In this document: piece by piece, positions 49,535 to 57,911 of the stretch
How positions within the stretch are numbered: position 1 is the stretch's first letter
Layout of the letters: each line of letters starts with the position of its first letter
Assembly: GCA_023150875.1 (NCBI GenBank)
Contig: JAKLKC010000023.1
Coordinates: 29,239 to 93,238, forward strand
Origin: Myxococcota bacterium
GTDB lineage: Bacteria; Myxococcota_A; UBA796; UBA9615; JAKLKC01
DNA length: 64,000 nucleotides
Direction: 5' to 3'
The notes under the pieces: model-generated
Seen by the model: only the letters and a program-made list of their open reading frames with translations
Databases searched by the model: none
What the model was told of the DNA's origin: nothing
Made by a program: the position numbers and the translations under genes

Positions 49535-51088
49535 ATGACCTCCATCCCGCAGTTCCGCAACGAGCCCTTCGCCGACTTCACGCGCCCCGACGTCCGCGCC
49601 CGCATGGAGCGGGCCCTCGCCGACGTGGAGTCCCGCCTGGGGGCGGTCCATCCCCTGGTGATCGGCGGCGCCCTGGTCCCGACGGAGCGGACCTTCGCGT
49701 CGGTGGACCCCGCCCTCCCCTCCCGGGTGGTGGGCCGGTTCGCCGAGGCGACCCCCGAGCACGCCGACCGGGCGCTGGAGGCGGCGTGGGAGGCGTTCGG
49801 GTCCTGGCGCCGCACGCCGGCGGAGGAGAGGGCCCGGATCCTGCTCCGGGCCGCGGGCCTGATGAGGGACCGCAAGTTCGAGCTGGCGTCGTGGATGGTC
49901 TTCGAGGTGGGCAAGACCTGGGCGGAGGCGGACGGCGACGTCGCCGAGGCCATCGACTTCCTGGAGTTCTACGCCCGGGAGGGGATCCGCTGGAGCGAGC
50001 CCCGGCCCCAGGGCCCCTGGCCGGGGGAGGACAACTGGGTCGAGTACCTGCCCCTCGGGGCAGGCGTCGCCATCCCCCCCTGGAACTTCCCCCTGGCGAT
50101 CATGGTGGGCATGACCATGGCGCCGGTGGCCGCCGGGAACACCATGGTGGTGAAGCCCGCCGAGCAGTCGCCGGCCGTCGCCTGGCAGGCGATGAGCCTG
50201 TTCCGCGAGGCGGGGCTGCCGGACGGCGTGGCGAACCTCCTGACCGCCTCCGACGGCGCCGTGGTCGGCCGGCACCTGGTCCAGCACCCCCGCACCCGCT
50301 TCGTCAACTTCACCGGCTCCCGGGAGGTCGGCCTGGAGATCGTTCGGGAGGCGGGGATCCCCCGTCCGGGGCAGCGCTGGATCAAGCGGGTGGTCGCCGA
50401 GATGGGCGGGAAGGACGCGATCCTCGTCGACGCCGACGCCGACGTCGCGGCGGCGGCCGACGGGATCGTGGCGGCGGCCTTCGGCTTCCAGGGCCAGAAG
50501 TGCTCGGCCTGCTCCCGGGTGATCGCCGTGGACGGCGTCCACGATGCCCTCCTGGAGGAGGTCCGCCGGCGCACCGAGGCGCTGACGGTGGGGCCGCCCC
50601 AGGACCCCGGGAACCGGGTCGGGCCCCTCATCGACGGGCAGGCCGAGGGCAAGGTGCTCTCCTACGTGGAGATCGGCCGGGGGGAGGGCCGCCTGGTGAC
50701 CGGCGGGCGCCGCCTGGAGGGCGAGGGGCACTTCGTCGCCCCCACGGTGTTCGCCGACGTCGCCCCGGACGCGCGCCTGGCCCAGGAGGAGGTCTTCGGG
50801 CCGGTGGTGGCGTTCCTGCGGGCCCGGGACTACGAGGAGGCCGTCGTGATCTTCAACGGGACGGTCTACGGCCTGACCGGCTCGTACTACGGGCAGCGGC
50901 ACCTGGGCGACGCGGTCCGGGACCTGGAGGTGGGCAACCTCTACCTGAACCGCAAGTGCACCGGCGCCCTGGTGGGCGTCCAGCCCTTCGGCGGCTTCAA
51001 CATGAGCGGGACCGACGCCAAGGCGGGGGGCACCGAGCACCTGCTCCAGTTCCTCCAGGCCAAGTCCATCTCCCGCCGGCACGCCTGA
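49535..51088 (+). CDS. rocA: 1-pyrroline-5-carboxylate dehydrogenase
   Basis: 517 residues. Oxidises glutamate gamma-semialdehyde to glutamate with NAD+, the second step of proline breakdown. The opening FRNEPFADFTRPDVRARME is typical of the RocA type rather than the PutA fusion. The aldehyde dehydrogenase motifs are PPWNFPLAIMVGM, NFTGSREVGLEIV, VVAEMGGKDAILVD (general base Glu, near 289) and FGFQGQKCSACSRVI (nucleophile Cys, near 323). The C-terminus has GGFNMSGTDAKAGG. The ATG at 49535 follows GGGGGAG. No proline dehydrogenase gene is in the window. Confidence 0.93.
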   Translation: MTSIPQFRNEPFADFTRPDVRARMERALADVESRLGAVHPLVIGGALVPTERTFASVDPALPSRVVGRFAEATPEHADRALEAAWEAFGSWRRTPAEERARILLRAAGLMRDRKFELASWMVFEVGKTWAEADGDVAEAIDFLEFYAREGIRWSEPRPQGPWPGEDNWVEYLPLGAGVAIPPWNFPLAIMVGMTMAPVAAGNTMVVKPAEQSPAVAWQAMSLFREAGLPDGVANLLTASDGAVVGRHLVQHPRTRFVNFTGSREVGLEIVREAGIPRPGQRWIKRVVAEMGGKDAILVDADADVAAAADGIVAAAFGFQGQKCSACSRVIAVDGVHDALLEEVRRRTEALTVGPPQDPGNRVGPLIDGQAEGKVLSYVEIGRGEGRLVTGGRRLEGEGHFVAPTVFADVAPDARLAQEEVFGPVVAFLRARDYEEAVVIFNGTVYGLTGSYYGQRHLGDAVRDLEVGNLYLNRKCTGALVGVQPFGGFNMSGTDAKAGGTEHLLQFLQAKSISRRHA

Positions 51089-51117
51089 CTCCCCTCCCCC
51101 ACGCCCGGACACCCACC

Positions 51118-52287
51118 TTGCGCGCCCTCCCCATCAGCCTGTCTTCCGCCCGTATCGTGGGCTCGGGCCACCCCTGGGTGATCCGGGACGAGGGGACCGG
51201 GGACACCTCCCCGTTCCGGCCCGGCGACCCCGTCGACCTGGTGGACTCTCGCGGGGGCTTCGTCGCCCGGGCCCTCGTGGATCCCCGCTCCCGGGTGGTG
51301 GCCCGGGTGGTCTCCCGGCGTCGGGTGCCGGTGGACGAGGCCCTGTTCCAGGAGCGCGCCCGGGCGGCCCTGGGCCTCCGCCTCCCCCTGATGGCCGACG
51401 GAACCACCGACGCGGTCCGGCTGATCAACGCCGAGGGGGACGGCCTGCCGGGGCTCGAGGTGGACCGCTACGGCGACGTGCTGGTCGCGGTGCGCCGCAC
51501 CCCCCTCGCCGCCCCCCTGAGCGAGGCGGTCTACCCGGTCCTGAAGGAGGCCTTCCCCGGCGCGACGATATACGAGAAGGACCACTTCCGGGACCTCCGC
51601 CTGGCGGAGAGCCTGCTGGGCCGGCTGATCCAGGGGGACGAGGAGCCGGCGGAGCGGACGGCCACCGAGAGGGGCCTTCGCTTCGGGGTCCGCCCGTTCG
51701 CGGGCCTGGCGACGGGCCTCTACGCGGACCAGCGGGAGAACCGCGACCTGCTGGTCTCCCGGGGCAAGAAGAGGGTCCTCAACACGTTCTGCTTCACGGG
51801 GGCCTTCTCGGTGGCCCTGGCGCGGGGGGGGGCCGTCGTCACCAGCGTCGACCAGAGCCGCCCGGCCCTGGAGACGCTGCGGCGGAACCTGGAGCGGAAC
51901 GGCATCGACCCCCGGGCCCACACCATCCTGGAGCAGGACGTCCGCCGCTTCCTGGAGGGCACCCGGGAGCGCTTCGACCTGGCGATCCTGGACCCCCCGA
52001 CCTTCTCGACGGGGCGGGACCGGGGCCACTGGGCGGCCCGTTCCAGCTACTCGGCCCTGGCGGGGGCCTGCTTCTCGCGGCTGGTGGAGGGGGGCGAGCT
52101 CTTCGCGTGCATCAACGACCGCCGCGCCAGCCACGGCGAGCTGCTGGAAGCCCTACAGGACGCCGCCCGTCACCACGGCCGCGACGTCCAGGTGCTCGCC
52201 GAGGGGCGCACCGGCATCGACTTTCCCTGGCCCGCCGCCTTCCCCGAGGGCCGGACCCACCGGGCGGTGCTGGTCCGCCTCCTCTGA
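51118..52287 (+). CDS. RlmI-family class I SAM-dependent rRNA methyltransferase
   Basis: 389 residues. Residues 1-75 are the PUA-like RNA-binding domain (GSGHPWVIRDEG, PGDPVDLVDSRGGFVARAL). The methyltransferase core has NTFCFTGAFSVALARGG (motif I), SVDQSRPALETLRRN and ILDPPTFSTGR (motif IV), and LYADQRENRDLL is typical of the family that methylates a cytosine in 23S rRNA. The TTG at 51118, 29 nt after rocA, is chosen because the PUA domain begins immediately; no better start exists. It may be co-transcribed with rocA. Confidence 0.9.
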   Translation: MRALPISLSSARIVGSGHPWVIRDEGTGDTSPFRPGDPVDLVDSRGGFVARALVDPRSRVVARVVSRRRVPVDEALFQERARAALGLRLPLMADGTTDAVRLINAEGDGLPGLEVDRYGDVLVAVRRTPLAAPLSEAVYPVLKEAFPGATIYEKDHFRDLRLAESLLGRLIQGDEEPAERTATERGLRFGVRPFAGLATGLYADQRENRDLLVSRGKKRVLNTFCFTGAFSVALARGGAVVTSVDQSRPALETLRRNLERNGIDPRAHTILEQDVRRFLEGTRERFDLAILDPPTFSTGRDRGHWAARSSYSALAGACFSRLVEGGELFACINDRRASHGELLEALQDAARHHGRDVQVLAEGRTGIDFPWPAAFPEGRTHRAVLVRLL

Positions 52288-52447
52288 TCCCCCCGGCCGG
52301 ATCCTTGCACGCCCCTCCTCATCCCCCGGGCGCCCGCCACCGAAGAGGTCCACGGCCCTCCTGCCGATCCCCCTCCCCTCCAGCCCTGCCCCCCTTCCCC
52401 TCCCGCGGAGGTCTCGCCCTCCGATGGGAGCGGCTCCGGAGACTCCC

Positions 52448-53275
52448 ATGAGCCTGCGCGAGCGCCTGACCCCGAAATGGAACCCGCCCGGGTCCTCGGT
52501 CCCCGGCCTGGGCCTGGTGGCCCGCGCCGCGGGTGCCGGCCTGGGTCTCACCCGCCGCCTGAGCCCCGCCCTGGCCCACTGGATCGACGGGATGCAGCCC
52601 CGGATCCGGGTGGCGTGGGGGGGCCTGGAGTTCGAGGTCCACCGGGACGGCGTGCGCGCCGCGCCCCGCCAGGGGGAGGGGTGGGGCGACAACCCGCGCC
52701 ACAATTACGTGGACCGGGTGGACGACCGCGATGCCCGCCGCGCCGCGTCCGAGCTGCCGCAGGGTGGGGCCACCGACAGCGGCTCCCCAGGCGCGGAGGC
52801 CCCGGTGGGGTCGGGGGCCTCCCCCGCGCAGTCCCCGGGGCCGTCCCCCGCGAAGCCCCCCGCGAAGCCCCCGGGACGCCCGGCCCGCAAGAAGGCCGCC
52901 CGACCTCCCGGGGAGGCGGACCGCCGGGCCACGCTCTTCGCCACCCCCGACGAGGGCGCCGACCGTCCCCCGACCCCGGGCGGGGCTGCCCTGGACCGCG
53001 AGTCCCTGGAGGCGGACGTGGCCCGGAGGATGGGCAAGAACCCCGTCCCAGCGGCCCCGGCTCAGGCCCCCGAGAAGAGGTCCGCCGAGGAGCTCCAGGC
53101 CGAGCTGGCGCGGATCCGCGACGTGCTCCAGGACCTGGACGACGTCCGGGACTTCGACCTCATCAAGAGCCTGGACGGCGAGCTGTATCAGCTCCACCGC
53201 GCCGTCGAGTACAAGATGCGGACCCACAAGGCCAGCGAGGCCAAGGCGGAGCTGGGGAAGCTCTTCAAGATGTGA
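52448..53275 (+). CDS. uncharacterised protein with disordered Pro/Ala linker
   Basis: 275 residues. The N-terminal 80 residues include a helix and a beta segment (VAWGGLEFEVHRDGVRAAP). A long linker with repeated Pro-Ala-Lys units (PAKPPAKPPGRPARKKAARP) follows, and the last 65 residues form a helical hairpin (ELQAELARIRDVLQDLDDVR) ending LGKLFKM. No catalytic motif is visible. ATG 52448 is chosen for GGAG about 8 nt upstream. The 277 nt after it hold degenerate CTCTGCG motifs (53330-53380) and a 12-bp tandem repeat (53480-53551). Confidence 0.55.
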   Translation: MSLRERLTPKWNPPGSSVPGLGLVARAAGAGLGLTRRLSPALAHWIDGMQPRIRVAWGGLEFEVHRDGVRAAPRQGEGWGDNPRHNYVDRVDDRDARRAASELPQGGATDSGSPGAEAPVGSGASPAQSPGPSPAKPPAKPPGRPARKKAARPPGEADRRATLFATPDEGADRPPTPGGAALDRESLEADVARRMGKNPVPAAPAQAPEKRSAEELQAELARIRDVLQDLDDVRDFDLIKSLDGELYQLHRAVEYKMRTHKASEAKAELGKLFKM

Positions 53276-53479
53276 CATCAATGCCTCTTCGTTCGCCGCC
53301 CAACGCGCCGGACCTACCCGCCCTTCCCTCTGCGTTCTCTGCGGGCCCCGGACGGGCCACTCTGCGCCTCTGCGGGCGAGCCAAGGACGGCGAGCCATTC
53401 ACAACCGTCGGCAGTCGCCACGAACCGCCCTGGGCGGCATCCGGACGGGCACGTTGAACTCCGGCCGACCGCCAGCCCC

Positions 53480-53551
53480 GACACCGGATGCGACACCGGA
53501 TGCGACACCGGACGTGACACCGGACGTGACACGGGTTGTGACACACGGATC
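53480..53551 (+). repeat. 12-bp tandem repeat, five to six copies
   Basis: Consecutive units GACACCGGATGC, GACACCGGATGC, GACACCGGACGT, GACACCGGACGT, GACACGGGTTGT and a partial GACACACGGATC run up to 2 nt before the proposed GTG start of the next gene. In that gene's frame the units read Thr-Pro-Asp-Ala/Val, so they could alternatively be an N-terminal extension. Confidence 0.8.
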
Positions 53552-53552
53552 C

Positions 53553-54854
53553 GTGGCGGATGCCGGCACCACGGCGGACTCCGCCGCTGGGGAGGTGCGG
53601 GTCGATCGCCTGGTACCCGGCGGCGAGGGATTCGGTCGGGGCGGCGACGGGAGGCCCGTCTTCGTGCCGGGGGGCCTCCCGGGGGACCGGATCCGCGCCA
53701 CCTCGGTCCGGGACCGGGGGGGCTACCTGCGGGCGGAGTCCTGGGACCTGGTGGCGCCGGGCCCCGAGCGGGTGGCGCCCCCGTGCGGCGAAGCGGATCG
53801 GTGCGGAGGCTGCGACTGGATGCGCCTGTCACGCCCGGCGCAGGTCCGGTCCAAGGCGGGGCTGCTCCGGGAGGCCCTGGTCCGCACCGGGGGGTTCCGG
53901 GACCTGCCCGATCCCCTCCCCGTGGCGGAGGCGGGTCCGGACCTGGGATACCGCGGGCGCCTGCGCCTCCACGTCGATCCCGAGGGCCGGGTGGGCCTCT
54001 TCGCCCGGGGCACCCACGAGATCGTGGAGATCGCCACCTGTCCCGTCAGCGCCCCGGAGGTCGAAGCGGGCCTGGGCACCCTGCGGCGCCACGGCGCCGC
54101 GCATCCGGGCGCCCTGGGGGAGTTCTCCGGACTGGAACTCCGCGCCGCCCCCCGCGGGGCCCCCCTGCTGGCCCACCTCTTCCCCCGCCAGCCGGGGGGC
54201 CGCCTCTCCCCCAGGGCCCGGGCCTTCCTGGAGGCCCTCGCCCGGGACATGGCCGTCGCCGTCTCGGGCCGCGCCGTCGGCGCCCCGGCGGACCAGCGCT
54301 GGCCCCTCCCCGGTGGCGTCGAGCTCCGCGCCCCGCCCCTGGCGTTCACCCAGGTGAACCCGGCGGTGAACGACCTCCTGGTCCGCGCGGTGGTGGATGG
54401 CGCCCTGGCCCGGGACGCCTCCGACTTCTGCGACCTCTACTGCGGAGCGGGGAACTTCACCCTCCCCCTCCTGGCCGCCGGCCTCCGGGGCGTGGGCATC
54501 GAGGCATCCACCGACGCCACCCGAGCCGCCCGCGCCGCCGCCCACGAGGCCGGCCTCCGCGCAGACGTCTTCCTCACCGGCGACGTCCCCCGCCGCACCC
54601 GCGACCTGCACCGCGCCGGCCGCTCCTTCGAACTGGCGGTCCTGGACCCCCCGCGGACCGGCGCCCGGGACGCCCTCCCCCTCCTCCTGGCCCTCGCCCC
54701 CCGCCACGTCGCCTATGTCTCATGCGACCCGGTCACCCTGGCCCGGGACCTGAGACACCTCGCCGGAGGCGGGTACACGCTGGATGAGGTGCGGGGATTC
54801 GACATGTTCCCCCACACCCACCACGTCGAGGCCCTGGCGTGGTTGCGGCGCTGA
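53553..54854 (+). CDS. RlmCD/RumA-type rRNA (uracil-5-)-methyltransferase
   Basis: 433 residues from GTG 53553. A TRAM-like start (VRVDRLVPGGEGFGR; VFVPGGLPGDRI) is followed by a four-Cys iron-sulfur motif (PPCGEADRCGGCDW, plus Cys in EIATCPVS), then the methyltransferase with DLYCGAGNFTLPLLAAG, AVLDPPRTGA and YVSCDPVTLARDLRHL, where the Cys near 389 is the nucleophile. Such enzymes make 5-methyluridine in 23S rRNA or tRNA. GTG 53553 is preferred to two nearby GTGs within the repeat because the conserved domain begins soon after. The gene runs into the toxin remnant region. Confidence 0.9.
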   Translation: MADAGTTADSAAGEVRVDRLVPGGEGFGRGGDGRPVFVPGGLPGDRIRATSVRDRGGYLRAESWDLVAPGPERVAPPCGEADRCGGCDWMRLSRPAQVRSKAGLLREALVRTGGFRDLPDPLPVAEAGPDLGYRGRLRLHVDPEGRVGLFARGTHEIVEIATCPVSAPEVEAGLGTLRRHGAAHPGALGEFSGLELRAAPRGAPLLAHLFPRQPGGRLSPRARAFLEALARDMAVAVSGRAVGAPADQRWPLPGGVELRAPPLAFTQVNPAVNDLLVRAVVDGALARDASDFCDLYCGAGNFTLPLLAAGLRGVGIEASTDATRAARAAAHEAGLRADVFLTGDVPRRTRDLHRAGRSFELAVLDPPRTGARDALPLLLALAPRHVAYVSCDPVTLARDLRHLAGGGYTLDEVRGFDMFPHTHHVEALAWLRR

Positions 54855-54976
54855 TCGTCGGCTCTGATTGTTCGTTGCATGCCTATCCGTTTCGGCCACT
54901 ACGGTCCCTTGGGCGCCCCCGTACACGTGCCACGGGGCCAGGGCCGAAGGCCCGTGCCCGATCCCCCCGATGGAGC

Positions 54977-55156
54977 AAGCTGCGCTGGTCGGTGGACGAC
55001 CGCGGCAGGAGCGACGGTGCTCGGGTCATCTACTACTGGGCCAAGGCCGAAGGGGTGGTCTACCTGTTGGCTCTGTATCCGAAGAGCGAGCGGGTCAACC
55101 TCAGGAAGGACCAGATCGCGTTGCTGCGCGACCTCGTCCGCGAGGAGTTCAAGTGA
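54977..55156 (+). pseudogene. truncated HigB/RelE-family toxin
   Basis: The reading frame KLRWSVDDRGRSDGARVIYY then WAKAEGVVYLLALYPKSERV and a Leu/Arg helix matches the last 58 residues of HigB/RelE-type toxins. The N-terminal half is absent: the codons before 54977 (Arg/Pro-rich) do not resemble a toxin. No own start codon or ribosome site fits. The stop overlaps higA by 4 nt (GTGA), the normal junction of such operons. Confidence 0.8.
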
Positions 55157-55473
55157 AGGACGAACTGTTCCAGGAGCTGGTGGAGAGCATCCGTGAGGCG
55201 GGAGGGGCCCGTCGGGGACAGGCGAAACCCTCGCGGCAGTTCGAGTGCAACGACGTGGACGTGAAGGAGCTCCGCGAGCGGTTCGACCTCTCGCAGCCGA
55301 AGTTCGCCGCCCTCCTCGGGATCAGCGTGGGGACCCTGCGGGGGTGGGAGCAGAAACAGCGGCGTCCCGAGGGACCGGCACGGGTCCTCCTCCGTGTCGC
55401 CGCCAAGCATCCCGAGGCGGTCCTAGACGCGGTCGGCCCGTCCTCCAGAGACACCAGCGCGGCCGCGCGTTAG
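55153..55473 (+). CDS. higA: HigA/XRE-family antitoxin
   Basis: 106 residues. A helix-turn-helix of the XRE type is seen at 50-85: LSQPKFAALLGISVGTLRGW then EQKQRRPEGPARVLLRVAAK. The N-terminal 40 residues are the toxin-binding part. GTG 55153 overlaps the stop of the truncated toxin, so translation depended on that gene. With the toxin broken, this antitoxin is orphaned but may still repress its own or other promoters. Confidence 0.85.
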   Translation: MKDELFQELVESIREAGGARRGQAKPSRQFECNDVDVKELRERFDLSQPKFAALLGISVGTLRGWEQKQRRPEGPARVLLRVAAKHPEAVLDAVGPSSRDTSAAAR

Positions 55474-55540
55474 CACGAACACGCGCCCGCCTGCCGGCCC
55501 TCTCGACTCCCCCTTTCTTCTGGGCCCGGGAAGGGTGGGC

Positions 55541-57298
55541 TCAGGGACAGGCCCCCAGCCGGATCCCCGTGTGGGGCCACGCCTCGGCCGGGTCGACGCA
55601 CGACTCCCCCGCCTCCCGCAGCAGCCCCCGCACGGCCTCCCGCAGGTCGGGGCCCTCCTCCCGGGGCAGGCCCTCCAGGGGGGACAGGTGGTCCCCGCCG
55701 TCCGCCATGAAGTCGTTGACCACCACCCGGTAGGTGCGCCCAGGGTCCAGGGGCTCGCCGCCGATCCGGACGTCGCACAGGCGGTCCCGCTCCCAGGCGG
55801 AGATCGCTCCGTCGCCGTCCACGTCCCGGCCCCCCTCCCGCCGGGGGTCCACCGTCAGGGACGCACCCGCCACCTGGAACATCCCGATCCCCCCGGAGGT
55901 GCCGATCCGGAGCACCTCCCGGAGGCGCGCGCCGTCCAGCTCCAGGCGCACCACCCGGTTGTCGAAGGGGAGGGTCCGGTAGAGGTCGCGGAAGAAGACC
56001 GTCCCCGCCGGGAGGGGGGCCCGCACTCCTCCCCCGTTCTGGAGGGCCACGTCCCCGGGCAGGGCCCGGAGCATCGCCCGGGCCACCAGGGCCCCCGCCG
56101 CCCCCTGCCCTTCCCGGGAGGCCCCGGCGGAAGAGGCGAGGCAGCCCTCCCGATGGCAGGGGGCGATGGACAGCTCCCGCTGGCGTGCCGCCAGCCAAGC
56201 CCCGACTCCGCCGCCCTCCCACGCCGCCGCCGCCACCGTCTCGCCCTCCGGCGCGCCCTCCCGCTCTTCGCAGGGAGCCTGCCGGGCGGGGTGCCGCAGC
56301 CGCGCCGGGGCGCGGATCCGGGTGCGCCCCCAGTCCACGCCCTCCTCCCCCACCGCCAGGTCGATCCGCCCCAGCGCCGCCCCCATCGCCCCCTGCTCCA
56401 GCACCGCGGCACCGCCCATGCGGTGGGCGATCCAGGTGTGGTCGTGGCCAGCCACCACCACGTCGGGACCCCGGGGCGACGCCAGCACCCGGGCCAGCTC
56501 CGACGACGGGTCCAGGGTGCAGGTCTCCGGGGGTCCCTCGGCGACGGGGGCGATCTCCCGGCAGGTCCCCGAGACGTGGGCGAGGGCGACCACCACCTCG
56601 GCCCCCCGGGCCCGGAGCCGGGCCGCCTCCTCCCCCGCCGCCTCCTCCACGGGCCGGAAGGTCAGCCCCCGGACGTTCCGGGGGTGGGTGGCGCTCGGGG
56701 TCTCGGCGGTGGTGAGCCCCAGGATCCCGATCCGGATCCCGCCCCGCTCCACCAGGACCGACGGGCCGAGGCCCGGGCCGACGAGGGGGGCCCCGTCCCG
56801 GAGCACGTTGGCCGTCAGGAAGGGGAACGGAGAGAGGGCGGCGACCCCCAGAAGGGCGTCCCCGGCGGGACCGGCGCCCCCGTAGTCGAACTCGTGGTTG
56901 CCGACGGCCACGGCGTCGTAGCCCAGGCGCCCGTAGAGCTCCACCATGGCCAGGCCCCGGGTCTGGTTGACGAGGGCCGATCCCTGGAAGAGATCCCCCC
57001 CGTCCAGGAGGAGCACCCGCTCGCGGCCCACTTCGGCCCGGACCGCCTCCACCGCCTCGGCCAGGGCCGGGGCTCCCCCCGAGGCCAGTCCGCCCCCCAG
57101 GGGGGCCTCGTCGAAGGCCCCGTGGAAGTCGTTGGTGGCCAGCACGGTGAGGGCCCGCACGCCCCCGTCCCGGGGAGGGATCGCCCCCGGGGGGGACGCG
57201 GCGCAGCCGGGGGCCAGGACGAGGGCCGCCAGGACGCCGGCCGCGGCCCGGCCCCCGCCTCGCCTCCCCCGCCCTGCCCCGCGCCCCTGCGGGATCAC
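55541..57298 (-). CDS. secreted 5'-nucleotidase/metallophosphoesterase, lipoprotein
   Basis: 585 residues. Signal peptide AAGVLAALVLAPGC with Cys31 as lipidation site. The metallophosphoesterase motifs TNDFHGAF, LLDGGDLFQGS, AVGNHEFDYGG and VVAGHDHTWIAHRM bind two metal ions. The 5'-nucleotidase C domain starts NGGGVRAPLPAGTVFFRDLY and determines substrate. Inside it, at 491-503, lies DVDGDGAISAWE, a perfect EF-hand-type Ca2+ loop, unusual for this family. GTG 57298 overlaps the upstream gene stop by 4 nt. It scavenges nucleotides or other phosphomonoesters outside the inner membrane. Confidence 0.92.
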   Translation of the reverse strand: MIPQGRGAGRGRRGGGRAAAGVLAALVLAPGCAASPPGAIPPRDGGVRALTVLATNDFHGAFDEAPLGGGLASGGAPALAEAVEAVRAEVGRERVLLLDGGDLFQGSALVNQTRGLAMVELYGRLGYDAVAVGNHEFDYGGAGPAGDALLGVAALSPFPFLTANVLRDGAPLVGPGLGPSVLVERGGIRIGILGLTTAETPSATHPRNVRGLTFRPVEEAAGEEAARLRARGAEVVVALAHVSGTCREIAPVAEGPPETCTLDPSSELARVLASPRGPDVVVAGHDHTWIAHRMGGAAVLEQGAMGAALGRIDLAVGEEGVDWGRTRIRAPARLRHPARQAPCEEREGAPEGETVAAAAWEGGGVGAWLAARQRELSIAPCHREGCLASSAGASREGQGAAGALVARAMLRALPGDVALQNGGGVRAPLPAGTVFFRDLYRTLPFDNRVVRLELDGARLREVLRIGTSGGIGMFQVAGASLTVDPRREGGRDVDGDGAISAWERDRLCDVRIGGEPLDPGRTYRVVVNDFMADGGDHLSPLEGLPREEGPDLREAVRGLLREAGESCVDPAEAWPHTGIRLGACP

Positions 57299-57858
57299 GG
57301 AGCGGCGGGTTCCCCGAAGCTCCGGTCGAAGAGGGAGTGGATCGCCGCCCGCCCGTTGGGCTGGAGGAAGCGGGTGCCGGTGCCCGTGACGTGGGGGTGG
57401 CGGATCGCCGGCGCCTCCGCCACCTTCCAACCCTCCCCGGTCCAGCGGAACCAGCCGTCCTGCTCCTGATCGAAGACCCACAGCGGCTTGTTGCACAGCT
57501 TGGCGAACTCGGCGCCCCAGCCCGTGCCCCCCTTCACCGTGCCGTCCTCCAGGATCCGCCCCACCACGTAGACCTCCTGGCCGGAGTTCACCTGGTGCCA
57601 GATGCACTGGAGCACCCTCTTGAACGCCGTGGTGTCGTGGTAGTCGCGGTGCATCAGCCGGCTGACGTAGGCCAGGCTGACGTCGCCGTGCCGCAGCTCC
57701 TCCGGCGTCAGGACCCGGAGGCCCCGCTTTCGGGCGTCGGGGTGGCCCTCGAAGGTGAAGTGGACCTCGGCCAGCCCGTGGCGCTCGGCGGCGGCTCCGA
57801 ACTCCGCCTCGGCCCCGGACGCGGCGCCGCTGAACAGGGTGCATTCCTCGGGACTCAT
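57295..57858 (-). CDS. uncharacterised SLOG/Rossmann-like protein
   Basis: 187 residues. The text ECTLFSGAASGAEAEFGAAA, VHFTFEGHPDARKRGLRVLT, VGRILEDGTVKGGTGWGAEF and LWVFDQEQDGWFRW suggests the SLOG (YpsA/DprA-like) nucleotide-binding fold: a Ser-Gly-Gly loop followed by a helix, and a late GGTGWG turn. SLOG proteins bind nucleotides or nucleotide-derived signals. Assignment is by pattern only. GGAGGAG precedes the ATG at 57858; the stop overlaps the 5'-nucleotidase start (GTGA), which fits a nucleotide-related function. Confidence 0.68.
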   Translation of the reverse strand: MSPEECTLFSGAASGAEAEFGAAAERHGLAEVHFTFEGHPDARKRGLRVLTPEELRHGDVSLAYVSRLMHRDYHDTTAFKRVLQCIWHQVNSGQEVYVVGRILEDGTVKGGTGWGAEFAKLCNKPLWVFDQEQDGWFRWTGEGWKVAEAPAIRHPHVTGTGTRFLQPNGRAAIHSLFDRSFGEPAAP

Positions 57859-57911
57859 CGCTCCTCCACCCCCGCGGGGCGCCAGGATTCTGACCGGACG
57901 CAGGCCCCGCG

